A stretch of 64,000 nucleotides of DNA from Stenotrophomonas sp. BIO128-Bstrain (GTDB taxonomy: Bacteria; Pseudomonadota; Gammaproteobacteria; Xanthomonadales; Xanthomonadaceae), in assembly GCF_030128875.1 (NCBI RefSeq), contig NZ_CP124620.1, positions 2,046,001-2,110,000 of the forward strand, given 5' to 3'. The notes beneath the pieces are model-generated. The model made no database searches. It was given only the letters and a program-made list of their open reading frames with translations, and was not told where the DNA came from. Shown here in pieces: positions 29,192 to 38,663 of the stretch. Position 1 is the stretch's first letter, and every line of letters starts with the position of its first letter. The position numbers were made by a program, and so were the translations under genes.

Positions 29192-30688
29192 ATGAGCTTC
29201 ATCGAACGTCTTGCCCCACTCCGCGCCCAGCCGGGCACCCGCCTCACCACCGGCCTGGATGACGCCACCCTCGAACGCCTCGCCGCCGGCCACCCCGCGC
29301 TGGTCGCGGCCATCGACGCCGCCGCCACTGAGTTCGAGCGCGTGCGCGCCGATCTGGGCGGCCTGCTGGCCCTGGACGAGCGCGCCCAGATCGATGCGAT
29401 GCAGGACGGCTTCGTCAACTTCTATGCCGACGATGCGGTCACCCCGTACGTCGCCCTGGCCGCCCGTGGCGCATGGGTGGTCACGCTGAAGGGCGCGGTG
29501 CTGTACGACGCCGGCGGCTACGGCATGCTCGGCTTTGGCCACACCCCCGAAGCGGTGATGGACGCCATGGCGGCCCCGCAGGTGATGGCCAATGTGATGA
29601 CCCCCAGCCTGTCCCAGCAGCGCTTCATCCAGGCCCTGCGCAAGGAGATCGGCCACCGCCGCGGCGGCTGCCCGTACAGCCACTTCATGTGCCTCAATTC
29701 CGGCTCCGAAGCGGTCGGCCTGGCTGCCCGCATCGCCGACGTCAACGCCAAGCTGCAGACCGATCCGGGGGCCCGCCACGCTGGCGCCAGGATCAAGCGC
29801 GTGGTGGTGAAGGGCAGCTTCCACGGCCGCACCGACCGCCCGGGCCTGTATTCCGATTCCAGCCGCAAGACCTACATGCAGCACCTGGCCAGCTACCGGG
29901 GCGAAGACAGCGTGATCGCGATCGCGCCGTACGACGAAGACGCACTCAAGCGCGTGTTTGCCGAGGCCGAGCAGAACCATTGGTTCATCGAGGCGATCTT
30001 CCTGGAGCCGGTGATGGGCGAAGGCGACCCGGGCCGCTCGGTGCCGCCGTCGTTCTATGCGCTGGCCCGTGAGCTGACCCGCCAGCACGGCAGCCTGCTG
30101 CTGCTCGACTCGATCCAGGCCGGCCTGCGCGCGCACGGCGTGCTCTCGATCGTGGATTACCCGGGCTTCGAAGGCCTGGACGTGCCGGACATGGAGACCT
30201 ATTCCAAGGCGCTCAATGCGGCCCAGTTCCCGCTCTCGGTGCTGGCCGTGACCGAACACGCCGCGCAGCTGTACCGCAAGGGCATCTACGGCAACACCAT
30301 GACCTCCAACCCGCGGGCACTGGACGTGGCCTGCGCCACGCTGTCGCTGCTGACCCCGCAGGTGCGCGAGAACATCCGCGTGCGCGGCGAGGAAGCGGTG
30401 CGCAAGCTGGAACAGCTCAAGACCGAGCTGGGCGGGCTGATCACCAAGGTCCAGGGCACCGGCCTGCTGTTCTCCTGCGAGCTGGCCCCGCAGTTCAAGT
30501 GCTACGGCGCTGGCTCCACCGAGGAATGGCTGCGCAACCACGGCATCAACGTGATCCACGGCGGCGAGAACTCGCTGCGGTTCACCCCGCATTTCGGCAT
30601 GGACGGCGAAGAGCTGGACCTGCTGGTCGGGCTGGTGGGCCGGGCGCTGAAGGAAGGCCCGCGCCGCGAGCAGTCGCAGGCGGCCTGA
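29192..30688 (+). CDS. Class III PLP-dependent aminotransferase
   Basis: This 498-residue fold-type I aminotransferase has the PLP phosphate-cup SGSEA (170-174), Asp306 (LLDSIQAG, where relatives have DEVQ) that binds the pyridine ring, and the Schiff-base Lys339 (TYSKALNAAQ). The family includes ornithine, acetylornithine and 4-aminobutyrate aminotransferases, but the extended N-terminus and DSIQ differ from these, so the substrate is unknown. The start at 29192 has AGGAG 7 bases upstream. It is divergent from queA. A GC stem followed by a T-rich run lies in the leader at about 29133-29158. Confidence 0.85.
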   Translation: MSFIERLAPLRAQPGTRLTTGLDDATLERLAAGHPALVAAIDAAATEFERVRADLGGLLALDERAQIDAMQDGFVNFYADDAVTPYVALAARGAWVVTLKGAVLYDAGGYGMLGFGHTPEAVMDAMAAPQVMANVMTPSLSQQRFIQALRKEIGHRRGGCPYSHFMCLNSGSEAVGLAARIADVNAKLQTDPGARHAGARIKRVVVKGSFHGRTDRPGLYSDSSRKTYMQHLASYRGEDSVIAIAPYDEDALKRVFAEAEQNHWFIEAIFLEPVMGEGDPGRSVPPSFYALARELTRQHGSLLLLDSIQAGLRAHGVLSIVDYPGFEGLDVPDMETYSKALNAAQFPLSVLAVTEHAAQLYRKGIYGNTMTSNPRALDVACATLSLLTPQVRENIRVRGEEAVRKLEQLKTELGGLITKVQGTGLLFSCELAPQFKCYGAGSTEEWLRNHGINVIHGGENSLRFTPHFGMDGEELDLLVGLVGRALKEGPRREQSQAA

Positions 30689-30741
30689 GGCCGGCGGTAC
30701 GGACAACGGCAGCCGATCGTTGGTCGGCCGCCACGAACCCG

Positions 30742-30766
30742 GTAGAGCCGACCGTTGGTCGGCTCC
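30742..30766 (+). repeat. SMAG-type (GTAG) palindrome
   Basis: GTAGAGCCGACCGTTGGTCG followed by GCTCC forms a hairpin. A decayed relative precedes it at about 30700-30732. Both lie after the aminotransferase stop. Confidence 0.7.
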
Positions 30767-30869
30767 ATGAACCCGGCAGAGCCACCACTACCCAGCCCCA
30801 TCCCCCGGCCCCGATTGGCCTCCACGCCTATAACGCGCGATAATCACCGCCCGCATCCGCGGAACGACA

Positions 30870-30912
30870 CCCCGTCACGAGACCGGAACACTGGTCATCG
30901 GCGGGGCTTTTT
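30870..30912 (+). terminator. Terminator-like hairpin upstream of the LOG-family gene
   Basis: A bulged stem (CCCCG-CGA-GACC paired with GGTC-TCG-CGGGG) is followed by five T residues. It ends 40 bp before the LOG-family ATG. A promoter-like pair (TTGGCC at 30815, GATAAT at 30839, spacing 18) lies before it, so the hairpin may sit inside that gene's leader; ending the aminotransferase transcript is the simpler reading. Confidence 0.6.
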
Positions 30913-30951
30913 CGTTTCCGCCGCGTCAGTTTCTGAACACAGGAAGATCCA

Positions 30952-31545
30952 ATGAAGTCGATTTGCGTTTACTGTGGTTCCAACCCCGGCAGCAAGCCGG
31001 TCTACACCGAGCGCGCCATCGCGCTGGGTGACCGCATCGCCCGGGATGGCCTGCGCCTGGTTTACGGCGGCGGCAACGTCGGCCTGATGGGTACCGTGGC
31101 CAATGCCGTGCTTGCAGGCGGCGGCGAAGTCACCGGCGTGATCCCGCAGCAGCTGGCGGATTGGGAAGTGGCCCACCGCGGCCTGACCGAACTGGAAATC
31201 GTCGGTTCGATGCACGAGCGCAAGTCGCGCATGTTCGATCTGTCCGATGCGTTCGTGGCCCTGCCCGGTGGCTTCGGCACGATGGAAGAAATCTTCGAAA
31301 TGCTGACCTGGCGCCAGCTGGGCATCGGCAACAAGCCCTGCGCGTTCCTGGATGTGGATGGCTTCTACGCCCCGCTGATCGGCATGATCGATCGCATGGT
31401 CGAAGAGCGCTTCCTGCACCCGGCCCAGCGCGCGGACCTGTGGTACGGCTCGGACATCGATGAAATGCTTGCCTGGATGCGCGCCTACGAGCCGGCGCAG
31501 GCCTCCAAGTGGATCGACGAGAAGCGGGCCAACGCGCTGCGTTGA
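30952..31545 (+). CDS. LOG-family protein (cytokinin riboside 5'-monophosphate phosphoribohydrolase type)
   Basis: This 197-residue Rossmann-fold protein has the LOG catalytic motif PGGFGTMEE at 105-113 and the nucleotide-binding YGGGNVGLMGTVAN. Members release free base from N6-modified AMP (LOG activity) or cleave other nucleotide 5'-monophosphates. The plain lysine decarboxylase name used in older annotations is not supported by the motif. It is monocistronic and convergent with the GGDEF-EAL gene. Confidence 0.88.
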   Translation: MKSICVYCGSNPGSKPVYTERAIALGDRIARDGLRLVYGGGNVGLMGTVANAVLAGGGEVTGVIPQQLADWEVAHRGLTELEIVGSMHERKSRMFDLSDAFVALPGGFGTMEEIFEMLTWRQLGIGNKPCAFLDVDGFYAPLIGMIDRMVEERFLHPAQRADLWYGSDIDEMLAWMRAYEPAQASKWIDEKRANALR

Positions 31546-31566
31546 TCCCCGTGCTGCCGCGACGGT

Positions 31567-34449
31567 TCAGGCCGTCGCGGTGGTCGCCATCGGGGCCGGC
31601 CGGCCCAGCAGATAGCCCTGGCCGTAATCGCAGCCCAGCTGCAGCAACGTGTCGTGCTGGGCCTGGGTCTCGATCCCCTCGCCCACCGTTTCGATGCCGA
31701 GCGTGCGTGCCAGCGACAGCACGCCCTGCACCAGCGCGTGCGTGCTCTGCATGTCCTGCCCGTGCAGGCCGGCGATGAACGATTGGTCGATCTTCAGCGT
31801 CGAGATCGGGAAGCGATGCAGGTAGGACAGCGCCGAGAAGCCGGTGCCGAAATCATCCAGCTGCACCAGCACGCCGCGCTCGCGCAGGGTCTGCAGGATG
31901 CGCAGCGTGCGCGGGCCGTCATCCAGCAGCGCCACCTCGGTGATCTCCAGCCGCAGCCGGTGCGGATCGGCGCCGGCCGCTTCGATCAGGCCGAACAGGC
32001 GCGTGCTGAAATCGGCCGAGCGGAAGTGCCGCGGCGACACATTGACGGACAGATACCCACGGCCGCCACGCGCAAGCTGGGTGATCACCTGCTCGTACAG
32101 CAGCCAGTCCACCTGTTCGATCAGGCCACTTTCTTCCCCCAGGTCCAGGAAGGCGCTGGGCAGCAGCAACCCGCGGCGCTCGTGCTGCCAGCGCAACAGC
32201 GCTTCGTGGCCGACCAGCTCACCATCGCTGAGCCGCACGATCGGCTGATAGAACGGCATGAAATCGCGGTTGATGATGGCCCGGCGCAGGTCCGCCTCCA
32301 GGTCCAGGCTGCGCAGGGCCTGCTCGCGCATCGCCTCATCGAACACCGCACAGCGATCGTTGCCCTGTGCCTTGGCGCGGTACATCGCCGCATCCGCATC
32401 GCGCACCAGCTCTTCGCCGTTGCGGTAGCGGGGGTTCCACATGGCGATGCCGAGGCTGCCGGAGGGGAACAGTTCGCGCCCCTTCACCCACATCGATTCT
32501 TCCAGTGCCACCAGCATGCGCTGTGAAAACTCCAGCGCCGAAGCCAGGCCGTCGCCGCACTGGAGCAGGATCGCGAACTCATCCCCGCCCAGCCGGGCGA
32601 CCACATCCTGTGCGGAGATCATCGAGACGATGCGCTTGGCCACCTCGACCAGCATCTGATCACCGGCGGCATGGCCGATGCTGTCATTGACCAGCTTGAA
32701 CCGGTCCAGATCCAGGAACAGCACCGCAAAGCCCTGTCCCTCGCTGGCGCGCGCACGTGCGATCGCATCTTCCAGCCGGTCCAGCAGATGCAGGCGATTG
32801 GGCAGTCCGGTCAGCGCATCATGCATGGCCTGATGGGTGAGGCGCTGCTCAGCGCGCAGGCGCTCGCCGATCTGGCCCAGCAGCTTGTCGTTGACGTCGG
32901 CCAGCTCGCGCGTGCGCTCGTCCACGCGTCTTTCCAGATCGGCATGCGCATTGCGCAACCGCTCCTGGTCGCGCTGGCGCGCCAGCCCGTTGCCGATGTT
33001 CTGCGCCACGAAGGTCAGCAGCCGCTGGTCGTGCACGGTGAACACCACCTCAGGCGAATAACTCTGCACCACGATCACGCCGACCACATCGTCATCGCTC
33101 AGCAACGGCACGCCCAGCCAGCAGTTCGAGCGCGCGCCGAACTCGCGCACCACCCCACTCTCGCGCAGCGCATCGATGCGCTCGCGGGTGGCCAGCAGCG
33201 GCTGGCGGTTGCGCACGATGAACTCGGTCAAGCCTTCACTGAAGGGCCGCGGTGCGCGCGACGGGTTGTACTCGTCCACCGAGTAGACGAACTCCAGCCC
33301 GTCACCTTTTTCGTTGACCAGTGCGATATAGAAATTGCGCGCATCCAGCAGCGTGCCGACGAGGCCATGCACTTGGCCGTAGTACTGCGACAGCGACTCG
33401 GCGCTCATCGCCAGCTCGGCGATGTTGAACAGCGCCATCTGCAGTTTCTCAGCGCGGCGGCGTTCGACCACCTCCTCCTGCAGGTTGCGGTTGGCGCGCT
33501 GCAGCTCGACCGTGCGGCGCTCCACCTGCCGCTCCAGCTGTACCTGCGCCTGGCGCCGGTCCATCGCGGTCAGGATGTGCTGGGCGACATAGCCCAGCAG
33601 CGTGCGGTCGGCCTCGCCATAGCGCGCGCGATGCTCGTAGCTCTGCACCACGATCGCACCGCATACGCGCCCGTCGCGCAGCATCGGCACGCCCAGCCAG
33701 TCCAGGCTCTCGGGCCCACGCTCGGGGTCGTGTTCGTCATCGAGGATGGCCAGCAGCTCGCGCGAGGGCCCACTCAATGGCTCGCCATGCCGCAACAGCG
33801 CGAAGGTTAGGCTGCGCGGCATTTCGTGTTCTTCGTAGCTGCGGTCCGGGTCGGCGACGAAATCATCTTTCTGATCGGCGAAGTACAGGAAGCGGACCCG
33901 GTGGCGAACGTCGTCGTACTCAACGATGAAGCAGTTCTGCGCATACATCAGGGAATTGAGCACGCGGTGGAAGTGGCGCAGCATCTCGGCCATTTCCAGA
34001 TCGGCACCGGCCAGATCGGCGATTTCATACAGTGCCTGCTGCAGGCGCTTGGAGTCTTCCAGCGAGGCGATCTCGCGCCGCTGCCGGGCCAGCAGCACGG
34101 TGCTCTGGAACAGGCAGCGCGCGGCCGTCCACCAGCCCTCCGGTGGCGGCGTATCGCCGGCCAGTGACACGTCCAGGGTCAGTTCCGAGCCGCCATGGTG
34201 CCAGCATTGCTGCAGGGCCAGCCGCGCCGATGCCGCCTGCTGCCGCGGAGCGGTGGGACCGGGCCCTGCCGCGCCGCCTTCCGGGTGGCCGTGGCGGCCC
34301 TCGCCCAGCACCGGGTCCGACCAGGCCAGGGCGACCGCTGCGCCCGCCGGCAACTGGGCGCACAACGCCGTGGCGACCGCGGCAGGAATCACCGCATCAC
34401 CGTCGCGTTGCACTGAAGAGGTCACCATCTGGCTGGACACGTCGCTCAT
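31567..34449 (-). CDS. GAF-GAF-GGDEF-EAL c-di-GMP signalling protein
   Basis: This 960-residue cytoplasmic protein has two GAF-like sensor domains (about 150-300 and 350-500), a coiled linker with VERRTVELQRANRNLQEE, a GGDEF domain with intact RLGGDEFAIL (about 560-715) and an EAL domain with intact GHEALLRW and DDFGTGFSALSYL (about 730-960). Both catalytic signatures look complete, so it may make and degrade c-di-GMP, with GAF ligands deciding. No transmembrane segment is evident. The start at 34449 (MSDVSSQMVTSS) is favoured over the upstream ATG at 34515. It is divergent from the ECF sigma gene. Confidence 0.88.
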   Translation of the reverse strand: MSDVSSQMVTSSVQRDGDAVIPAAVATALCAQLPAGAAVALAWSDPVLGEGRHGHPEGGAAGPGPTAPRQQAASARLALQQCWHHGGSELTLDVSLAGDTPPPEGWWTAARCLFQSTVLLARQRREIASLEDSKRLQQALYEIADLAGADLEMAEMLRHFHRVLNSLMYAQNCFIVEYDDVRHRVRFLYFADQKDDFVADPDRSYEEHEMPRSLTFALLRHGEPLSGPSRELLAILDDEHDPERGPESLDWLGVPMLRDGRVCGAIVVQSYEHRARYGEADRTLLGYVAQHILTAMDRRQAQVQLERQVERRTVELQRANRNLQEEVVERRRAEKLQMALFNIAELAMSAESLSQYYGQVHGLVGTLLDARNFYIALVNEKGDGLEFVYSVDEYNPSRAPRPFSEGLTEFIVRNRQPLLATRERIDALRESGVVREFGARSNCWLGVPLLSDDDVVGVIVVQSYSPEVVFTVHDQRLLTFVAQNIGNGLARQRDQERLRNAHADLERRVDERTRELADVNDKLLGQIGERLRAEQRLTHQAMHDALTGLPNRLHLLDRLEDAIARARASEGQGFAVLFLDLDRFKLVNDSIGHAAGDQMLVEVAKRIVSMISAQDVVARLGGDEFAILLQCGDGLASALEFSQRMLVALEESMWVKGRELFPSGSLGIAMWNPRYRNGEELVRDADAAMYRAKAQGNDRCAVFDEAMREQALRSLDLEADLRRAIINRDFMPFYQPIVRLSDGELVGHEALLRWQHERRGLLLPSAFLDLGEESGLIEQVDWLLYEQVITQLARGGRGYLSVNVSPRHFRSADFSTRLFGLIEAAGADPHRLRLEITEVALLDDGPRTLRILQTLRERGVLVQLDDFGTGFSALSYLHRFPISTLKIDQSFIAGLHGQDMQSTHALVQGVLSLARTLGIETVGEGIETQAQHDTLLQLGCDYGQGYLLGRPAPMATTATA

Positions 34450-34580
34450 CTCTCGGGCGCCGGCTGCCCGGCGCCTCCCCTGTCCTGCGAGCATAACGCG
34501 CGGACCGGGGGGCAATGGAAGCGTCTCAACCCCGTCCGGCGCTGCTGGACGTTCTTGATCCTGTGCCCCAGGTCATCGCC

Positions 34581-35207
34581 ATGCCAACCCGTTCCGCCGC
34601 CCGGCGCCCCATCGACTATGCGAACACCCCCGCAGCGCTTACTCTGTCGGCCGTGGACGCCCTTGCCCTGCCGACTGATGAAGCGCTGATGCTGGCCTGG
34701 GCCGGCGGCGACCTGCGTGCGTTCGAGGCGCTGTATGGCCGTCATCGCAGCCGTCTGTACAGCTTCCTGCTGCGCCAACTGCGCGATGGCGCGTTGGCCG
34801 ATGAGATGTTCCAGGATGTCTGGCAGCGGGTGATCGCCGCGCGGGCCGGCTGGCAGCCCGAGGCCGCCTTCACCACCTGGCTGTTCCGGATCGCCCACAA
34901 CCGCCTCAATGACCACTGGCGTGCGGCCAGGCACCGGCCGTCGGCCCCGATCGACGCCGATGAGCGGGTCGCGGCGATCACCGATGCGCGCACCCCCGAA
35001 TCCCAGCTGTCCGAATTCGAACAGCGCCGCCAACTGCAGCTGGCGATGGAGCAGTTGCCGCCCGAGCAGCGCGAGGTCCTGCAGTTGCGCCTGGAACAGG
35101 AACTGAGCCTGGAAGAGATTGCCGAGATCACCGGGGTCGGCCGCGAGACCGTCAAATCGCGGCTGCGCTATGCCATGGACAAACTCCGTGCGGGGTTGAC
35201 CGTATGA
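34581..35207 (+). CDS. ECF-type RNA polymerase sigma factor
   Basis: This sigma-70 family protein of about 208 residues has region 2 (FEALYGRHRSRLYSFLLRQL, then DEMFQDVWQRV and TWLFRIAHNRLNDHWR) and region 4 (LPPEQREVLQLRLEQELSLEEIAEITGVGRETVKSRLRYAM). The start could also be the ATG at 34515, adding 22 residues before the sigma domain. Its stop overlaps the ATG of the next gene (ATGA), whose product is membrane-anchored and is the likely anti-sigma partner. Confidence 0.88.
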   Translation: MPTRSAARRPIDYANTPAALTLSAVDALALPTDEALMLAWAGGDLRAFEALYGRHRSRLYSFLLRQLRDGALADEMFQDVWQRVIAARAGWQPEAAFTTWLFRIAHNRLNDHWRAARHRPSAPIDADERVAAITDARTPESQLSEFEQRRQLQLAMEQLPPEQREVLQLRLEQELSLEEIAEITGVGRETVKSRLRYAMDKLRAGLTV

Positions 35208-36184
35208 ACCGCCCGGATCCGCTGACCCCTGAAGAACGCGAACTGGCCCGGCTGCTGGGCCGGCCCAGTGCCACCGGCCCGGCGCCGGCGATCGACGAGG
35301 CCGTGCTGGCGGCCGCGCGCACCGCCGTGGAAGCACCGGCGGCCGATGCGGCCACCTGGAAGCTCCCGCCCGATGCGCCCCTCCGTTCGCGGCGCCCGCG
35401 CTCGCGGCTTCCGGCGGCGTTCGGGCTGGCCGCCTCGGTGATCTTCGCGGTGGGCATTGCGTGGCAGCTCAAGCCCGACGACCCGCCCGCGCCCCCTCTG
35501 GCCGAGTCGGTCGCTGCCCCGGCCTCGAGCGCCGCAGTCACCGACGCTGCACCGGCGATGGATGCCGCGCCGTCTCCGCCACCGCCTGACGCTGCACCGC
35601 CGGTGGTGCAGCAGCAGCGCGCGGCCAAGCCCCAGGCACAGGCCCCGGCACACCCCACACCTGCTCCAGCCGCCGCGCCGCCGGCACCCGAGCGCGCACG
35701 GCGCGTCGCAGCGCCGCGCCCGGAAGCCATCGCTGCGCCTGCACCGCCCGCCCCGGCCCCGGTGCAGGCGCCGGCACCGATGATGTCGGCCCCGGCGCCC
35801 GAAGCGGCCACCTCCTATGCGATGGAGGCGGCAGAACCGGCGCTGGACCGTGTCGTGGTGACCGGCTCCACCCTCGAGCGCCAAGCGCCGCGCGCCGCCT
35901 CCACGAGCGCCGCACCGGCCAAGCCCGCGCCCAGCGCGCCTGGCGTGATGCGTCGTGCGGCCGCGCCGATGGCGGTACCCGCCTCGGCAGACGACGCCGT
36001 GCGCGCCCTGCATCAGGCCGTCGCGGCCGACGCCGGCCTGCCGCGCAAACAGTGGCTCAAGCGCATCCGCGAGCGTCGCGATGCCGGTGACGTGGATACC
36101 GCGCGTGCCAGCCTGGAACGCTACCTCCAGCAATACCCGGAAGTGCGCATCCCGCGCGATCTGCGCCAGCTGCTCGAGAACTGA
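35204..36184 (+). CDS. Predicted membrane anti-sigma-like protein, Pro/Ala-rich
   Basis: This 326-residue protein has a cytoplasmic N-terminus (1-65), one transmembrane helix (LPAAFGLAASVIFAVGIAW, about 69-88), a long Ala/Pro-rich presumably periplasmic spacer (about 90-270), and a conserved-looking C-terminal helical piece (VRALHQAVAADAGLPRKQWLKRIRERRDAGDV). ATGA overlap with the ECF sigma gene suggests an anti-sigma role, but I see no classical zinc-binding anti-sigma motif. The segment VVVTGSTLERQA resembles the start of TonB-dependent receptor signatures and is unexplained. Confidence 0.65.
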   Translation: MNRPDPLTPEERELARLLGRPSATGPAPAIDEAVLAAARTAVEAPAADAATWKLPPDAPLRSRRPRSRLPAAFGLAASVIFAVGIAWQLKPDDPPAPPLAESVAAPASSAAVTDAAPAMDAAPSPPPPDAAPPVVQQQRAAKPQAQAPAHPTPAPAAAPPAPERARRVAAPRPEAIAAPAPPAPAPVQAPAPMMSAPAPEAATSYAMEAAEPALDRVVVTGSTLERQAPRAASTSAAPAKPAPSAPGVMRRAAAPMAVPASADDAVRALHQAVAADAGLPRKQWLKRIRERRDAGDVDTARASLERYLQQYPEVRIPRDLRQLLEN

Positions 36185-36219
36185 CGCTGCGCGTACGGTG
36201 AACGGGCATCCCCACTAGA

Positions 36220-36837
36220 ATGGCGGGAATGCCCGATACGCTCGCCACCACCGTCAGCCACAGCCTGGACATCAAGCACAGCCGCTTCATCGCCCACGCC
36301 GCGCCGATCCCACATGTGGCCGCCGCGCTGGAATTCCTGCAGCAGGTTGCCGTCGTGGATGCCACCCACAACTGCTGGGCCTATCGCTACGGCAACGACT
36401 ACCGTTCCAGCGACGACGGCGAGCCCGCTGGCACCGCCGGCCGCCCGATCCTGGCGGCGATCGATGGCCAGGGCTTCGACCGGGTGATGGTCGTGGTCAC
36501 CCGCTGGTACGGCGGCATCAAGCTCGGCGCGGGCGGCCTGGTGCGCGCCTACGGCGGTACCGCCGCCGAGTGCCTGCGGGTCGCGCCACGGCTGCCTCTG
36601 ATCGCCATGGCCGAACTGGATGTGCACGCCGGCTTCGAAGATCTGGGCCCGCTGCATGCCGCGCTGGGCGCGCATCTGGCCGAAAAAGTGGGCGAAGCCT
36701 TCACCGCCGACGGCGTGAACCTGCACCTGCGCTTGCCGGCCGATCAGGTCGAGCTGTTGAAAAACCGCCTCCGCGACGCCACTCGTGATCGTGTCCGTAT
36801 TGAATCCCGCATCGAACCAGGCCCATCGAATGACTGA
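36220..36837 (+). CDS. YigZ/IMPACT family protein
   Basis: This is a 205-residue UPF0029/IMPACT family protein. The core signature DDGEPAGTAGRPIL, followed by VVVTRWYGGIKLGAGGLVRAYGG, is complete, and a small C-terminal domain (DUF1949-like) follows. In bacteria the role is unclear; proteins of this type bind nucleic acid or modulate translation. A second ATG three codons in (36229) is an alternative start. Its end overlaps the ABC exporter start by 8 bases. Confidence 0.9.
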   Translation: MAGMPDTLATTVSHSLDIKHSRFIAHAAPIPHVAAALEFLQQVAVVDATHNCWAYRYGNDYRSSDDGEPAGTAGRPILAAIDGQGFDRVMVVVTRWYGGIKLGAGGLVRAYGGTAAECLRVAPRLPLIAMAELDVHAGFEDLGPLHAALGAHLAEKVGEAFTADGVNLHLRLPADQVELLKNRLRDATRDRVRIESRIEPGPSND

Positions 36838-38596
36838 CGCACCCGCTCCGCAAGACACGCCGATGCGCCGATTGGGCAGCTTGAACACGCTGTGGCCATT
36901 CGTGCGCCGGCATGTCGGGCTGTTCAGCGCCTGGCTGGTGGCCTTGGCCGTGTCGTCGGTGGCTACGCTGAGCCTGCCGGTCGCGGTCCGCCAGATGATC
37001 GACCACGGCTTCAACAGTGGGGGCCAGATCAACAAGGCCTTTGCCCTGCTGTTCCTGGTCGCGGTGGTGCTGGCGCTGGCCACGGCCGCTCGCTTTTTCT
37101 TCGTCTCCCTGTTGGGGGAAAAGGTGGTCGCCGACCTGCGCAGCCGCCTGTACGCGCACCTGATCACCCTGGGCGCCGGCTTCCATGACCGCAGCCGCAG
37201 CGGCGAGCTGGTCTCGCGCCTGACCGCCGACAGCGAACTGCTGCGCAGCGTGATCGGCTCGACCATGTCGGTGGCCCTGCGCAGCAGCGTCACCGTGATC
37301 GGCAGCCTGGTGATGCTGTTCGTGACCAGCCCGCACTTGGCGGCCTGGTCGCTGGTCGGCATTCCGCTGGCGGTGCTGCCGATCATCATCGGCGCCCGCC
37401 GCCTGCGCAGCATCGCGCGCGCCAGCCAGGACCGCATCGCCGATGCCAACAGCCTGGCTTCGGAAACCCTGGGCGCGGTACGCACCGTGCAGGCGCACGC
37501 GCGCGAGCCCTATGAACGTGGCCGCTTCAACGCCGCCCTCAGCGATGCCATCGGTGCCGCACGCCGGCGCATCCGCGCACAATCGATCGTCACCGCCAGC
37601 GCCATCGTGCTGGTGTTCGGCGCGATCGTCGGCGTGCTGTGGTTGGGCGCGCACGAGGTGATCGACGGCAACATGAGTGCCGGCACCCTGGGCCAGTTCG
37701 TGCTGTATGCGCTGATCGGCGGCGGCTCGGTCGGCGCACTGGCCGAAGTCTGGAACGAACTGCAGCGTGCCTCCGGTGGCATGGGCCGGATTGCCGAGCT
37801 GCTGCAGGAAGAGGTCGAGATCACCGCCCCCGCCAATCCCACCGCGTTGCCGCAGCCACTGCGCGGCGAGATCCGGTTCGAGGAGGTGGTGTTCCATTAC
37901 CCGCAGCGCCCGGATACGGCCGCGCTGGATCATGTGGACCTGCACGTGCGACCGGGTGAAACGGTCGCGCTGGTCGGTCCCTCCGGCGCCGGCAAGAGCA
38001 CCATCCTGTCGATGCTGCTGCGCTTCCACGATCCGGCTGCCGGCCGCATCCTCGTGGACGGCGTGGACCTGCGCCAGGTCGACCCCGCGCAGCTGCGCGA
38101 GCAGCTGGCACTGGTGCCGCAGCAGCCGACCCTGTTTGCCAGCAGCGCGTTCGAGAACATCCGCTACGGGCGCCTGGATGCGACCGATGAAGAGGTACAG
38201 CGCGCGGCCGAAGCGGCCGAGGCCGATGAGTTCCTGCGCGCCCTGCCCGAGGGGTATGCCAGCGAGCTTGGCGAGCGCGGTGCGCGCCTGTCCGGCGGCC
38301 AGCAGCAGCGCATCGCGATCGCGCGCGCCCTGCTCAAGAACGCGCCGATCCTGTTGCTCGACGAAGCCACCAGCGCGCTGGATGCACAGAGCGAGCGCGC
38401 CGTGCAGCAGGCGCTGGAGCGCCTGATGGCCGGGCGCACCACGCTGGTGATCGCGCACCGCCTGGCCACCGTGCTCAAGGCCGACCGCATCGTGGTGATG
38501 GACCACGGTCGCATCGTGGCCCAGGGCACGCATGCCGAACTGCTGGCCGAAGGCGGTCTCTACGCCGAACTGGCGCGCCTGCAGTTCATCGATTGA
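36830..38596 (+). CDS. ABC exporter, fused membrane and ATPase domains (MsbA/BmrA type)
   Basis: This 588-residue half-transporter presumably works as a homodimer in the inner membrane. Six membrane helices (about 20-320) come first, then the nucleotide-binding domain with Walker A GPSGAGKST, signature LSGGQQQR, Walker B ILLLDEATSALD, and the H-loop VIAHRL. Lipid or drug export is typical of the family; the substrate is unknown. The start at 36830 overlaps the end of the upstream yigZ-like gene, which suggests coupled translation. Confidence 0.9.
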   Translation: MTDAPAPQDTPMRRLGSLNTLWPFVRRHVGLFSAWLVALAVSSVATLSLPVAVRQMIDHGFNSGGQINKAFALLFLVAVVLALATAARFFFVSLLGEKVVADLRSRLYAHLITLGAGFHDRSRSGELVSRLTADSELLRSVIGSTMSVALRSSVTVIGSLVMLFVTSPHLAAWSLVGIPLAVLPIIIGARRLRSIARASQDRIADANSLASETLGAVRTVQAHAREPYERGRFNAALSDAIGAARRRIRAQSIVTASAIVLVFGAIVGVLWLGAHEVIDGNMSAGTLGQFVLYALIGGGSVGALAEVWNELQRASGGMGRIAELLQEEVEITAPANPTALPQPLRGEIRFEEVVFHYPQRPDTAALDHVDLHVRPGETVALVGPSGAGKSTILSMLLRFHDPAAGRILVDGVDLRQVDPAQLREQLALVPQQPTLFASSAFENIRYGRLDATDEEVQRAAEAAEADEFLRALPEGYASELGERGARLSGGQQQRIAIARALLKNAPILLLDEATSALDAQSERAVQQALERLMAGRTTLVIAHRLATVLKADRIVVMDHGRIVAQGTHAELLAEGGLYAELARLQFID

Positions 38597-38663
38597 TGAC
38601 GGGCCGGTAACACCGGGCGTCGCATCCTGCAGCCCTCACTGGATGCGCTGCAGGAGGTGTTTC

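Noticed and set aside
30952-31545. Lysine decarboxylase
   Set aside because: An old family name only; the PGGFGTMEE motif identifies a LOG-type nucleotide hydrolase.
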